The notes beneath the pieces are model-generated. The model saw nothing but the letters and a program-made list of their open reading frames with translations, had not been told where the DNA came from and did no database searches. Below, piece after piece: positions 16,903 through 28,000 of a DNA stretch of 64,000 nt (positions are counted from its first letter, which is position 1; the number at the start of each line of letters is the position of its first letter). A program made the translations under genes and the position numbers. Where the stretch lies: NCBI GenBank assembly GCA_942493145.1, contig OW818679.1, forward strand, positions 1,364,001 to 1,428,000. The letters run 5' to 3'. The stretch comes from ENR-C20 sp942493145 (lineage in GTDB: Bacteria > Bacillota > Clostridia > Acetivibrionales > DTU013).

Positions 16903-17604
16903 ATGAAATTTACAGACAAAGAATTAACAGACAAAGAATTTACAGATAAGAGTATTATCCTGTTTGATCTGGATGGTACAATAACTGATTCAGGTGAAGG
17001 GATAAAGAATTCGTTAAGGTATGCAATGAAAGCATATGGAATAACCGACTATGATGAGGACCTTTTGCAAAAGTTTATCGGACCGCCATTGACTGAGTCC
17101 TATATGAATTTTCTTGGGTTCGATGAATTGAAAGCCAAAGAGGCCGTTGAAAAATTCAGAGAGTACTTCAAAGATATTGGCATTTTCGAGAACAGAGTAT
17201 ATGAAGGAATAGAATCATTACTTAAAAGGCTCCAGGAGGATGGAAGAAAGCTGATCCTCGCCACATCAAAGGCGGAAGTATTCACTTACATGATACTCGA
17301 GCATTTTAAAATTACTCATTATTTTTATGCTGTAGCGGGAAGTGAATTGGATGGGACCAGGACAAACAAGAGCGATGTAATACGATACGCACTGGGTAAG
17401 GCAGGAAACTTCGAACTTAAAGATGTTGTAATGATAGGGGATCGTGAACAGGATATAAAGGGAGCTATAGAGGTAGGAATAGATTCCATAGGTGTCCTGT
17501 ATGGATATGGGAATTATGAAGAACTGCAGAATGCGTCAGCTACAGTTATTGTTGAAACAGTAGAGGACCTGTATAAAATTCTGGTTGGATACCATATGCC
17601 ATAA
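16903..17604 (+). CDS. HAD-superfamily phosphatase (phosphoglycolate phosphatase-like)
   Basis: This 233-residue protein has HAD motif I ILFDLDGTITDSG (residues 18-30), motif II ILATSK, the motif III lysine near TNKSDV, and motif IV MIGDREQDIKGA. A helical cap domain lies between residues 33 and 100. The type is the PGP/GPH/YjjG-like group of small phosphomonoesterases. The first 16 residues, TDKELTDKEFTDK, are encoded by a 15-base unit present nearly three times, an extension that most relatives lack. An alternative start further in has no obvious ribosome binding site, while AGAGG precedes ATG 16903. Confidence 0.9.
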   Translation: MKFTDKELTDKEFTDKSIILFDLDGTITDSGEGIKNSLRYAMKAYGITDYDEDLLQKFIGPPLTESYMNFLGFDELKAKEAVEKFREYFKDIGIFENRVYEGIESLLKRLQEDGRKLILATSKAEVFTYMILEHFKITHYFYAVAGSELDGTRTNKSDVIRYALGKAGNFELKDVVMIGDREQDIKGAIEVGIDSIGVLYGYGNYEELQNASATVIVETVEDLYKILVGYHMP

Positions 17605-17621
17605 GGGAAAGGGAAAAAGTT

Positions 17622-18485
17622 TTGAGAACATTTAAGAAGGTATACATTGAAATCACCAACATATGCAACCTGGACTGTTCATTTTGCCCCAAGACAAAGC
17701 GGAAGCAGGAGTTCATGAGCATTGAATTATTCGGAAGGATCCTTGAACAGATCAAAGGGAAATGCAAGTACATTTATTTTCATATTATGGGAGAGCCGTT
17801 ACTTCATCCCCAGATATCAGTTTTTCTCGATATGTGTGGAAAATACGGGTATAAGGTTAATATAACAACAAACGGGACAATGATAGATGAAGCAGCTGAC
17901 ATGCTTCTGACAAAAGGAGCCCTCAGACAGGTCAATTTTTCATTGCATAGTTTTGAAGCAAATGAAACGGATTATTCAATAAAAAGCTATCTAGACAGAA
18001 TATTAGCATTTGTAAACAGAGCCAGGGAAAAAAAGATACTTGCATGCTTAAGATTATGGAATATTGCTGATGGTGGCAAAAACCTGGAAAATGCTCAAAT
18101 ATTGCGACGAATTGAAGAAGAGTTCAAGCTGAATTTTAAAATAGAGGACAAGCTGACACCTATCAATGGAATAAGTCTGGCAGATTATGTTTTTCTTAAT
18201 CAGGCTGGAAAATTCGATTGGCCGGGACTGGATGCGAAGGAGACCGACAACAAAGGGTTCTGCTATGGTCTCAGAGATCAGGTAGGATTTTTGGTTGATG
18301 GTACAGTAGTGCCTTGTTGTCTTGACGGGGAGGGAGTAATCAATCTGGGGAACATTTGGAAGGATGATTTTGACACTATAATAAATAGTAAGCGTGCAAC
18401 AGATTTGTATGAAGGATTCTCAAAACGGATCGCTAACGAGGAATTATGCCGGAAGTGCGGATATAGAAATAGATTTAGTTTATGA
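17622..18485 (+). CDS. Radical SAM protein with SPASM-like C-terminus
   Basis: This 287-residue protein starts at TTG 17622. CNLDCSFC (residues 15-22) is the CX3CX2C cluster motif that binds the [4Fe-4S]/S-adenosylmethionine site; IMGEPLLHP is the GGE-like motif and ITTNGT the following strand. The C-terminal part has GFCYGLRDQ, VVPCCLDGEG and LCRKCGYRN, cysteines that resemble an auxiliary SPASM-type cluster domain. Such proteins often modify peptides or complete enzymes, but no precursor peptide is evident next to it. It follows the HAD gene by 17 bases, probably in one transcript. Confidence 0.88.
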   Translation: MRTFKKVYIEITNICNLDCSFCPKTKRKQEFMSIELFGRILEQIKGKCKYIYFHIMGEPLLHPQISVFLDMCGKYGYKVNITTNGTMIDEAADMLLTKGALRQVNFSLHSFEANETDYSIKSYLDRILAFVNRAREKKILACLRLWNIADGGKNLENAQILRRIEEEFKLNFKIEDKLTPINGISLADYVFLNQAGKFDWPGLDAKETDNKGFCYGLRDQVGFLVDGTVVPCCLDGEGVINLGNIWKDDFDTIINSKRATDLYEGFSKRIANEELCRKCGYRNRFSL

Positions 18486-18558
18486 AAAATCAGTAAAAGT
18501 TAAAAATAAGGTATATAATATAAATGAACGATAATGATTATATAATGGAGCGGTGATA

Positions 18559-18747
18559 ATGGATTTTTGTAAATGTGGTTCTATTGAGATAAACGGGAAG
18601 TGTAGTAATGATCACTGTCCAAGTAAAAATCTCAAGCATAAAGACTGGGTCATTGACGGAAGAGCGGTGGACTTTAATAAACCGGTATCATGCGAAGAGG
18701 CTGAAAAATTTGTCAGGAAGCTTAATCAGAAAGATGCAAACACTTAA
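18559..18747 (+). CDS. Small Cys-rich protein, 62 residues
   Basis: It starts at ATG 18559, eight bases after GGAG; an in-frame GTG at 18553 is less likely. The product begins MDFCKCGSIEINGKCSNDHC. The four cysteines (CxC-x8-C-x4-C) suggest a small zinc knuckle. The rest (KHKDWVIDGRAVDFNKP... EEAEKFVRKLNQ) is hydrophilic and ends in a helix. No known family is recognised. It follows the radical SAM gene by 73 bases, but the Cys-rich sequence does not look like a RiPP precursor. Confidence 0.6.
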   Translation: MDFCKCGSIEINGKCSNDHCPSKNLKHKDWVIDGRAVDFNKPVSCEEAEKFVRKLNQKDANT

Positions 18748-18811
18748 ATTTTGCTAATTTTTTAAATTCATGATATTATTTTATGTGAAAATTAGAATTG
18801 AGGTGTTTTAT

Positions 18812-18916
18812 ATGGGAGATAAGAGTCCTAAGAAACGGGAAAAAAAGAAGCCAAAGTCTGATAAGAAAATAATTGTTTCAGCATCATCGATAACTCAACC
18901 GAACAAACCTCAATAA
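18812..18916 (+). CDS. Tiny basic protein, 34 residues
   Basis: A short frame encodes MGDKSPKKREKKKPKSDKK followed by IIVSASSITQPNKPQ. It is preceded by GAGGTG seven bases before the ATG and ends just before a bidirectional terminator. About a third of the residues are Lys or Arg, giving a strong positive charge that suggests binding to nucleic acid or ribosomes. Function is unknown. Confidence 0.5.
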   Translation: MGDKSPKKREKKKPKSDKKIIVSASSITQPNKPQ

Positions 18917-18931
18917 AGAAAACAAATTACG

Positions 18932-18965
18932 AACGGCCAATGCTCGATATTGAACATTGGCCGTT
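18932..18965. terminator. Bidirectional terminator between convergent genes
   Basis: A perfect 11-bp stem AACGGCCAATG / CATTGGCCGTT (18932-18942 and 18955-18965) has a 12-base loop and T-rich flanks on both strands. It separates the tiny basic gene from the convergent cyclase gene. Confidence 0.8.
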
Positions 18966-18989
18966 TGATTTGTTTCTATTAGTCTTTTT

Positions 18990-19913
18990 TTAATATGTGC
19001 CGTATTTGTAGACCCTTGTTGGTACATCATTGAGTTCTTTCTTGTCAATGAAGGCAACAACACGGACAATAGCGCCGTCACCCTTATGCCAGCGGGATGG
19101 GAAAGCGCAGACTACGCAACGCTTGTTGAGAACCTTGTCAACGTCGCCGCCAATGTTCTCCCAGGCAGGAATGTTCCTCTTAAGGAATACTTCGTGCACG
19201 GGTTCCCACTTAGGATGGTCTTCTATTGCCTTGCGGCCAGGGAAGAATTGATTCTCATACAAGTCTAATACGCGGGGAACCAATGGTCCTGGTCCATGTG
19301 CAGCCATGTATGATGCGCATGGGTGGTCGAGTGCCTGGCAGTCTATGCCGAAGCCTGAAGCACCCTGCTCTACTAGCCACTCGCCGGCTTCCTCATTCAA
19401 ACCGGGGCTCCACAGGAAGTATCTGTCTGAATCACTATAAAGCCTGTGCCAGCCTGTTATAATCATTACATAATCACCGGGCTGAAGCTTGGGTTCACAT
19501 TTTTTGAGCATATCCACAGTGATGGTCTGCATTGGTGTGCATGGAACTTCCCAGATGACAGCCGGAGCCATGAATTTTTCAAGGGCTACTTCATCAGTGA
19601 AGGGGCTCTCCTGGCAAACGTGGGACGGTGCGTCGTAGTGGGTTGAAACATGCTGGGGGAAACCATACATCAGCTGTGTACGACGGTTGAATTTTGCCAT
19701 GTACTGAACAGGTGTAGTATAAGGCTGTGCTCCTGCAGGCCAGGTAGGCTGGTCATTTCCCCAGGGGTGTGAAAGGTCTACCATTACCATATCACTATTT
19801 ACAGCCCATTTACCCGGCATATTCTTCTCAGGCGTCGAATAATCCAGTGTGGGTGTTGTGTAGGTATTGTCTTCATAGGGCATTTTGCTCAATGGAATTG
19901 GATACTCGTGCAT
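18990..19913 (-). CDS. Cyclase-family metal-dependent hydrolase (kynurenine formamidase-like)
   Basis: This 307-residue protein of the cyclase/KynB family (PF04199) carries HVSTHYDAPSH, the HxxTHxDxPxH motif that binds the catalytic metal (Zn or Mn), at about residues 88-98. GDYVMIITGWHRLY and FGIDCQALDHP are further family motifs; the latter carries the second conserved Asp and His. Members open amide or ring bonds, including formylkynurenine and cyclic diketones. The start ATG 19913 has GGAGG just upstream on the minus strand. Given the transhydroxylase-like enzyme 3.6 kb away, action on an alicyclic diketone from a reduced polyhydroxybenzene is conceivable but only inference. Confidence 0.85.
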   Translation of the reverse strand: MHEYPIPLSKMPYEDNTYTTPTLDYSTPEKNMPGKWAVNSDMVMVDLSHPWGNDQPTWPAGAQPYTTPVQYMAKFNRRTQLMYGFPQHVSTHYDAPSHVCQESPFTDEVALEKFMAPAVIWEVPCTPMQTITVDMLKKCEPKLQPGDYVMIITGWHRLYSDSDRYFLWSPGLNEEAGEWLVEQGASGFGIDCQALDHPCASYMAAHGPGPLVPRVLDLYENQFFPGRKAIEDHPKWEPVHEVFLKRNIPAWENIGGDVDKVLNKRCVVCAFPSRWHKGDGAIVRVVAFIDKKELNDVPTRVYKYGTY

Positions 19914-20158
19914 ATAAACATCCTCCTTAATATTATAACTTGTGCTTCGAAAAGAAGCGTATTATTGATTGTACACTTACTATTCTTTCACTTTCTTTAC
20001 AATATGTCAATTTTCAAATTGCTATATGCAAAATCAGTATAACAAAAGCAATATAGTACGAATTTATGCATTAGATAAACGGCTTTTTTCATTATATGGA
20101 TGATTAAAAACGTATGCTATAATATGATTATTGTAATTTTGATCAGATGAGGTTTATT

Positions 20159-20914
20159 ATGTTATATGATGTTATGGACCAGATAAGGAATAGGAGATCA
20201 GTCAGGGTATTTAAAAAAAAGCCTGTTGAGTCTGATATTAAAGAGGTTATACTTGAAGCTGCTTTTCAGGCCCCAACCGCAGGCGCGATGATGCTTTACA
20301 CCATTATTGACATCAAAGACCAGGATTTAAAGGATAAATTGGCAGTCGCATGTGATAACCAGCCATTTATTGCAAAGGCACCTTTGGTGCTTATCTTCCT
20401 GGCTGATTACCAGAGGTGGTATGACACTTTCTGTATTGCAGGCTGTGAACCCAGAAAGCCATCGGAAGGGGACCTGATGCTTGCTTATGCCGATGCGGTG
20501 ATTGCAGCCCAGAATACAGTAATTGCAGCTGAGTCAATGGGTATCGGCTCCTGTTATATTGGTGATATCCTGGAAAACTGCGAAACGGTCAGGGAACTGC
20601 TGAACCTGCCTGATTATTCAGTACCGGCAGCTATGCTGGTATATGGGTATCCCACTGATGCTCAGATGAAAAGAAAAAAGCCCGCTCGTTTTGATCGTGA
20701 GTATATGGTTTATGAAAACAAATACGACAGGCTCACAGCTGAAGAACTCTTGGACATGCACCGCAAAAGGAATATTCGGGAGGGGAGAAAAGTCGAGGAT
20801 ATCATAAATTATATCCAGGCATTTTGCAGCCGTAAATACATGTCGGACTTTTCTATCGAAATGAGCCGGTCTGCAGTGGAATATTTAAAGAAGTTTGACT
20901 TTGAAAAATCATAA
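20159..20914 (+). CDS. Nitroreductase-family flavoprotein
   Basis: This 251-residue protein starts at ATG 20159 behind GAGG at 20148-20151; the in-frame ATG 20147 has no such site. IRNRRSVRVFKKKPV is the FMN-phosphate-binding start of the nitroreductase fold, and AAESMGIGSCYIGDI the conserved mid-section. The last 60 residues (DRLTAEELLDMHRKRN and on) form a C-terminal extension seen in some anaerobe members. It probably reduces an unknown substrate with NAD(P)H through FMN. Its stop is 22 bases before the next nitroreductase gene, so the two form an operon. Confidence 0.88.
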   Translation: MLYDVMDQIRNRRSVRVFKKKPVESDIKEVILEAAFQAPTAGAMMLYTIIDIKDQDLKDKLAVACDNQPFIAKAPLVLIFLADYQRWYDTFCIAGCEPRKPSEGDLMLAYADAVIAAQNTVIAAESMGIGSCYIGDILENCETVRELLNLPDYSVPAAMLVYGYPTDAQMKRKKPARFDREYMVYENKYDRLTAEELLDMHRKRNIREGRKVEDIINYIQAFCSRKYMSDFSIEMSRSAVEYLKKFDFEKS

Positions 20915-20936
20915 AATAGAAGGTGGGTGGGGGATA

Positions 20937-21716
20937 ATGATTATTATCGATGAAAGCAAATGCAACGGATGCGGCCTTTGCTGCAAGGATTGTGTAAGAA
21001 ATGCACTTGAACTGGCCGGCAAAAAGGCCAGGCTGGTTGGAAGTTGCATGAAATGCGGACATTGCATAGCAATATGTCCACAAAATGCTGTAGCAATTGA
21101 AGAGTACGACATGTCGGAGGTTAAGGAATACAGCAGTGATTGTTTCGGCCTGGATGCCGAAATCCTCCTTAATACAATAAAATTCAGACGCTCCATCAGG
21201 AATTTCGATCAGCGTCCAGTAGATAAAGAGCAAGTATTGAAAATAATCGAAGCTGGACGATATACACCGACAGCCAGAAATACACAGAACGTTGAGTATA
21301 TTGTGGTACAGGATGAGATAAAACAATTTGAGCAGATATCATATAAGCAGCTATGCAAAGTTGCAGAACGCCTTAACAGGGTTAACAGGATATTGAAGAA
21401 GGATGCCATGATTTTTGACCCCAATGATGACAGTTTCATGTTTAAAGGAGCGCCTCTGGTGATATTGACGGTTTCTGAGCATGAGGTAAATGCAGCTCTG
21501 GCATCTGCAAATATGGAGCTCATGGCCGAAGCTCAAGGCCTGGGGGTTCTTTTCGTCGGCTATTTCACCGCAGTTGCCAACCAAAGTAAGGAAATCCGTG
21601 AAATGCTGAAATTGAAAAAGAATCAAAAAGTCGTAACGTGTCTTGCATTGGGATATCCAAATGTAAAATATCAGCGAACAGTACCGAGAAATGCGCCAAT
21701 GGTTCAATGGAGATAG
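20937..21716 (+). CDS. Ferredoxin-nitroreductase fusion flavoprotein
   Basis: This 259-residue protein has an N-terminal 2x[4Fe-4S] ferredoxin domain (CNGCGLCCKDC and CMKCGHCIAICP, residues 8-50) and a nitroreductase domain starting FRRSIRNFDQRPV. ATG 20937 follows the G-rich site GGTGGGTGGGGG. The fusion implies that reduced ferredoxin feeds electrons to FMN. The protein pairs with the nitroreductase just upstream. The stop codon is inside the left arm of the following terminator. Confidence 0.92.
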   Translation: MIIIDESKCNGCGLCCKDCVRNALELAGKKARLVGSCMKCGHCIAICPQNAVAIEEYDMSEVKEYSSDCFGLDAEILLNTIKFRRSIRNFDQRPVDKEQVLKIIEAGRYTPTARNTQNVEYIVVQDEIKQFEQISYKQLCKVAERLNRVNRILKKDAMIFDPNDDSFMFKGAPLVILTVSEHEVNAALASANMELMAEAQGLGVLFVGYFTAVANQSKEIREMLKLKKNQKVVTCLALGYPNVKYQRTVPRNAPMVQWR

Positions 21717-21737
21717 AGGGGTATAACCCCTCTTTTG
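21715..21737 (+). terminator. Terminator overlapping the stop of the ferredoxin-nitroreductase gene
   Basis: AGAGGGGT-ATA-ACCCCTCT is a compact perfect hairpin followed by TTTGC. Confidence 0.8.
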
Positions 21738-22006
21738 CTATTTCTACAATAAGATGGTATAATGAATACATTATATTTCAGATTTCACCTGTCTTAAGAA
21801 ATTTTCACAATTTTCTTATCACTAGCGAACTTTATGATATACATTTTCGAAAAATCAATTTACTCACAGGATTATGCTGATTTGAGATATAGCCTTTATA
21901 TTTCTGTATTATTGGCATGCTCATTCTTAATCAGCAATATAAATGGAAAATTTTTAAATTAAAAGTAAATAAAGTAAAAATTGAAACATGAGAGGATTAG
22001 ACATTA

Positions 22007-25000
22007 ATGCAGTTTATTACAAAGATTTTTATTGAAGGTGCGGTGCTTATTGTTCTGTTAGGTCTGCTGGCCTGGATTATACTTTCGAAATCCAGGAACG
22101 ACAGGAGATTGAACATGCGAGATGCTTCACTATCCAACGAAGAACTCGAGGATCATGCAAAAAAGATCGCCATTGAGCATTCTGTTTCAAACAGGCAGAA
22201 CTTTTTGAACTGGCCTCTTCCGAGGATGAACGACAATTATGAATATATTCTTTCGGTATATCGGGAATTAAATGAAGATATACAGAAAAAATACACTGTG
22301 CCTTCTTCGGCGGAGTGGCTGCTGGACAATTTCTATATCATTGAAGAACAAGTAAAAGGCCTCAGACGGGATCTGGATAAAAAGAGCTGGTCAAGACTTC
22401 CAGTGCTTAGGTCAGGCCTGCTGAAGGGATATGCAAGGATGTTTGCCGTTGCGGTGGAACTTGTTGCACATACCGACGGGCAAATAGATGAAATGATACT
22501 GTCAGACTACCTGAAGGCCTATCAGTCGCACAGTGTCCTTTTTGACAGGGAAATATGGTCAATTCCCATGGTGATCAGGCTTGCGATTATTGAAAACATC
22601 AGACATCTGTGTGAAAATATTAGAAATACTCAATTGCAATGGCATAAAGCAGATGAAATATTCGATGATTGGCTGGTTAATGAGGGTGAAGATTCAAACC
22701 GCATAATTAAGCTGTTCAAAGACCGCATGAAAACACCGGATGAAGCAAATCCAACCTTTATTGAACATTTGTTCTACAGGTTGAGAAGATCAGGCCGGAG
22801 TTATACGAATATTTTAAGAATAATGGACGAAAACCTTGACAAACTTGGAGAAACCACAGAGCATATCACATGGAAAGAACATAACTCGCAGTCTGTGAAT
22901 ACAGTTTCAATGGGCAATTGTATAACCAGCCTTCGATCGTTTTCAACAACGGACTGGTCGGAGTTGTTTGAGTCTGCAAGTTTTGTTGAGCAAATACTGA
23001 AACTGGATCCGGACGGTACATACCCGCTTATGGATCTTTTTACGCGTAATCATTACAGGAGCAGGATCGGAGAACTGGCTTTGGCTTATGGCGTATCAGA
23101 GCTCCACATTGCCAGGGAGGCGGTTGCGCTTGCCCAAAATGCCTGCTCGGAAATAATTACAGACAGTAATCCAAGCATTAACGCCGACATTATTACCGGA
23201 AATGATATGGACGATGAAATCAGGAGAAAATGGCATGTAGGTTACTACTTGATCGGAAAGGGGCTCAAAATCCTTGAAAGCAGACAGGGTAAGGTTAATA
23301 AATTCCTCCCTGGTGTTTCCGGCCTTTTTGAGAAACATTGTGGAATCAATTATATTGGTGCCATATGTCTTATTACAATATTGCTGGTTTCCACAGCTGT
23401 AGCGTATACAATTTTCACTGGTACACCCAATGTAATTCTTTTTTCCATATTGGCAGGAATCTTCGTGCTTATACCTGCCTCTGAAATTGCCGTAAGTATA
23501 GTAAACTGGATTGTATGCAAAGTTATGAAACCCGCTTTTTTCCCAAGACTGGAGCTGAAAAGCGGCATACCGGAAAGCATGAGCACTATTATCGCCATAC
23601 CCACATTGCTGCCGGACGAAAGACGGGTTAAAGAGCTTGTGGGTAACCTTGAGAGTCATTATTTATCAAACAGGGAGAAAAATCTATACTTTGCATTGAT
23701 AGGCGCATTCAGGGATTCGGATCATGCTGGTATGAAAGATGATGCCAATATCATTGAGGCTGCTTTGCAAGGTATAAAGGATCTGAATATTAAATATTCC
23801 GGAGCGGGCAGAGATATTTTCTATTTCTTCCACAGGGAAAGTCAGTTTAATGAAAGAAATAACAAATGGATCGGCTGGGAAAGAAAAAGGGGAGCCTTGA
23901 TGGAATTCAACGATATGGTTCTCGGCGCCACTGATACCAGCTTTTCATATTTTTCAAGCGATGCGCCTCCTTTTTCCAATATAAAATATATAATTACTCT
24001 TGACAGTGATACAATCCTTCCAATGGGAATGGCTAAAAGGATGATTGGGACCATGGCTCATCCTTTGAACAGGCCGGTTGTTGATAAAAAGAAAGGGATC
24101 GTAACCGAGGGCTACGGGCTAATGCAACCAAGGATAGATGTAGACAGCGAAAGCTCCAATAAATCGCTTTTCTCAAGAATATTTACCGGGCAGGAGGGCA
24201 TTGATCCTTATGCCAACGCCATTTCCGACGTATATCAGGATCTTTTCGGCGAAGGAATTTTTACAGGGAAGGGTATTTATGATTTAAAGATTTTCCAGAG
24301 TGTTCTGAAGGATACTCTACCGGAAAATGCGATACTGAGCCATGACCTGCTGGAAGGCTCATATGTCAGGACCGGCCTGGTTACTGATCTCAGACTGGTA
24401 GACTCCTATCCGGCGAAGTACAACTCATTCGCTTCAAGGCTACACCGCTGGGTAAGGGGAGACTGGCAGCTTTCTCCGTTGCTGTTTGGCAAGACTCACG
24501 ACAGCAGCCACAACAGGATTCCTAACCCACTCTCGCTTCTATCAAGGTGGAAGATACTTGATAACATGAGAAGGAGCCTGGTTGCACCAGCCCTTATGAT
24601 TCTTGCGGCTTCAGGTCTTAGCATACTACCCGGCAGTATTTTCTTCTGGCTTGGCTTCTTCTTTTTTGCACAATCATTGCCTTTCATTATGGCTGTAATT
24701 GCATATGTTTTCTCAGGAAAACTGGGAAATGACATGACAAAAAGGCACATGCCCGTTATGTTTGGGTTGAAGGCAGCATTTCTTCAAGGTGTTCTGACCA
24801 TGACGTTTTTACCCTACCAGGCCTGGCTTATGATGGATGCCATACTGATCACCTTAGCCCGTGTCTTTATAACTAAGAAGAATTTACTTGAATGGGTAAC
24901 ATCAGCCGATGTTGAAAAAACACAGAAGAATTCACTTGCAAGTTATGTACGCGGAATGGGGGCGGCTTTCTGGGAAGCTCCACTTGTTCTGATTCTTTCT

Positions 25001-28000
25001 GTTGTATTAAAACCATCAGCGATGGTTGCAAGTCTGCTATTCCTGATTCTCTGGGTAAGCTCGCCTTTTATTGCCTGGCGGATCAGCAAAGACCAGAAGG
25101 ACACAGTTCCGGAAGTTTCACAAAAAGACATGCATGAGCTTGGAAGGATTGCACGAAAGACCTGGCGGTATTTCGAAGAATTTGCAAATACAAGGAATTC
25201 TTATCTTGCTCCTGACAACTACCAGGTGGACCCGCCGAGAGGTATAGCCTGCAGGACATCTCCCACCAATATCGGTCTGGGGCTGCTTGCATCCTTATCA
25301 GCCAGGGACTTTGGGTATATTGGCACTTGTGAGATGATGGAGATGATTGAAAAAACCATATATACCATCGAAGGTCTGGATAAGTGGAATGGTCATTTGT
25401 ACAACTGGTATGACACCCACACGTTGAAACCCCTCCGGCCAGGATATATTTCAACGGTCGACAGCGGTAACCTTGCAGGTTTTTTAATAACACTTGAGCA
25501 AGGTCTGAAAGGCTACCTTCATAGTCCCCTTATAGATGCCTGTTTTTCAGATGGAATCAGGGACACGCTTCAATGCACGGGTAAGGAAGGCCTTGCAATA
25601 TATGAAAAAATAGCTGCAGAAAATATCCTGCCTGGTAGTGGACCTTTGGATCTTATCCTTTGGAACCAGGCTTTGAATGAGCTTATTATCGGACGCAGGT
25701 TTGAAAATATAAAGGAAGCAGTCTGGAAAACCAAAGTTGAGCGCATGGTAATGATGTTCAAAAAGGACTTGATGGAGTTTATGCCCGGTATAGTTTTGAT
25801 GGAAAGGATACCTCAGGCTCTGCTCAAAAGGGATTTGAATGAAGATATCACAGCAGGCGTTGACAAGCTTATCAACCTGCTTAAGAGAAACGTCAATTTG
25901 TATGATCTGCCTTTGGTTTACAGTGAGGCTGCCCAATGTGCAGGAAAATTGATTGAAATCATACCTAAATCCGGCATGGAGAATTACAATAACGAATTGG
26001 GCTGGCTGTATGAATTGGAAGAAGCATTGATTCATGTTATTGAGAAAATCAGACAAACCATAAATAATTACGAAGCTTTGATTAAAAGAATCAATGACTT
26101 GAGTGAAGATATGAATTTTTTACCTTTGTATGTAATAAAAAAGCAACTGTTTTCCATTGGATATGATATGGAGGAAAACAAGCTGACCAATTCCTACTAT
26201 GATTTGCTGGCTTCAGAAGCGAGACTTACAAGCTATATATGCATTGCCAGGGGTAAGATTCCACCGGTGCACTGGTTTAAGATGGGTCGGGCACTGACGG
26301 TTGTAGATTCTTATAAAGGTTTGGTATCATGGACGGGAACTATGTTTGAATACCTTATGCCCGTTCTGGTCATGAAAAGTTATAAAAACACTTTGCTCGA
26401 TGAAACCTATTCCTTCGTAATAAAAAGTCAGAAGAAATATGGCAGGCAAAGAAACATGCCATGGGGATTTTCTGAGTCCGGTTTCAATTCAATTGATAAC
26501 AATCTTGATTATCAGTATAAGGCTATAGGCGTACCCTGGTTGGGCTTGAAAAGAGGATTGATTGAGGATGCTGTAACGGCTCCGTATGCAACATTCCTGG
26601 CCCTTTTGGTTGATCCCATAGGTGCGGTCCAGAACATTAAACGGTTGAAAGAGGAAGGCCTTGACGGACCCTATGGATTTTATGAAGCAGCGGATTATAC
26701 GCCTGAAAGGCTGCCGTTTGAGACTAAAAGATCCATTGTAAAAAGCTTTATGGCACATCATCAGGGGATGAGCCTTCTTGCATTGAATAATTATCTTAAT
26801 AAGAACATAATGCAAAAGCGCTTCCATGCAGATCCGGCAATGCATGCAGGCCGGCTCCTGCTTCAGGAAAAAGTTCCTGCAAACCTGCTTCTTACCAAGG
26901 AAAACAAGGAAAAGGTTGTTCCATTCAAAGAGACAGTCCCTAAAGAGAAAAGCCCGATGAGGATATTCAGCCAGCCTGATCCGGTATTACAGAAGTCGCA
27001 CATATTATCGAATGGCAATTATTCAATAATGATAACCGACAGGGGTACAGGATACAGTAAAAACAAGATGGTGGCAGTGACGAGGTGGAGGGCGGACAGC
27101 ACACTGGATCAATATGGCATGTTTTTCTATCTGCGCAATGTTGAAACAAATTACGTGTGGTCTGCAACTTATTCACCACTCAACATCATACCCGATAAGT
27201 ACGAGGTTTCCTTTACGGCTGACAAGGCAACCTTCAAACGCATGGATGGACTGATAGAAACAAAAACCGAGGTGGTCGTTGCCTCCGGAGATAATGCTGA
27301 GATACGCAGAGTTTCGCTGAAGAATTATGGCGATAAGCCCTGTACTATAGAGGTGACAAGCTATTTCGAAGTGGTACTTGCAACCCAGGCGGCGGATAGC
27401 GCACATCCGGCTTTCAGCAACTTGTTTATTGAAACAAGCTACCAGGCAGAAAGGAAATGTATCATTGCAAACAGGAGGCCAAGGTCAGAAACCGATAAAA
27501 GCTTGTGGATAGCAAATGCTGCGGTGATCGAAGGCGACACCTCCGGGGATGTCCAGTATGAAACGGACAGGATGCAGATGATAGGCAGGGGGAATAATGC
27601 AAAGAACCCGATCGTTATTGAGCGGGGTAAACCTCTTTCAAATACTGTGGGGCCTGTACTGGACCCTGTGATGAGCTTGCGGGTAAGGATCAGGATCGAG
27701 CCGGGAAAAACAGCGCGGATTTCATTCCTGACAGCGGTTGCTGAAAGCAATGAATTACTGCTTTCGCTTATAGACAAATATGTTAGTCCCGATTCGGTTG
27801 AAGGGGCTTTCAGGTTTGCATTGGCAAGAAGCAGGGTTGAAATGAACTATCTTAATCTGGATGTGTCTGAAATTGAACTCTATCAGGACATGATATCCCA
27901 TATCCTTTTTATAAGTCCCATGAGGATGATGAATCAGGAGATGATCCTGAAAAACAGCAAAGGGCAATCCTCGCTGTGGAGATATGGAATTTCCGGAGAC

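Noticed and set aside
25083..26056. Several long minus-strand frames within the glucan synthase gene
   Set aside because: They are shadows of a verified 8.8-kb gene and carry no start signals.
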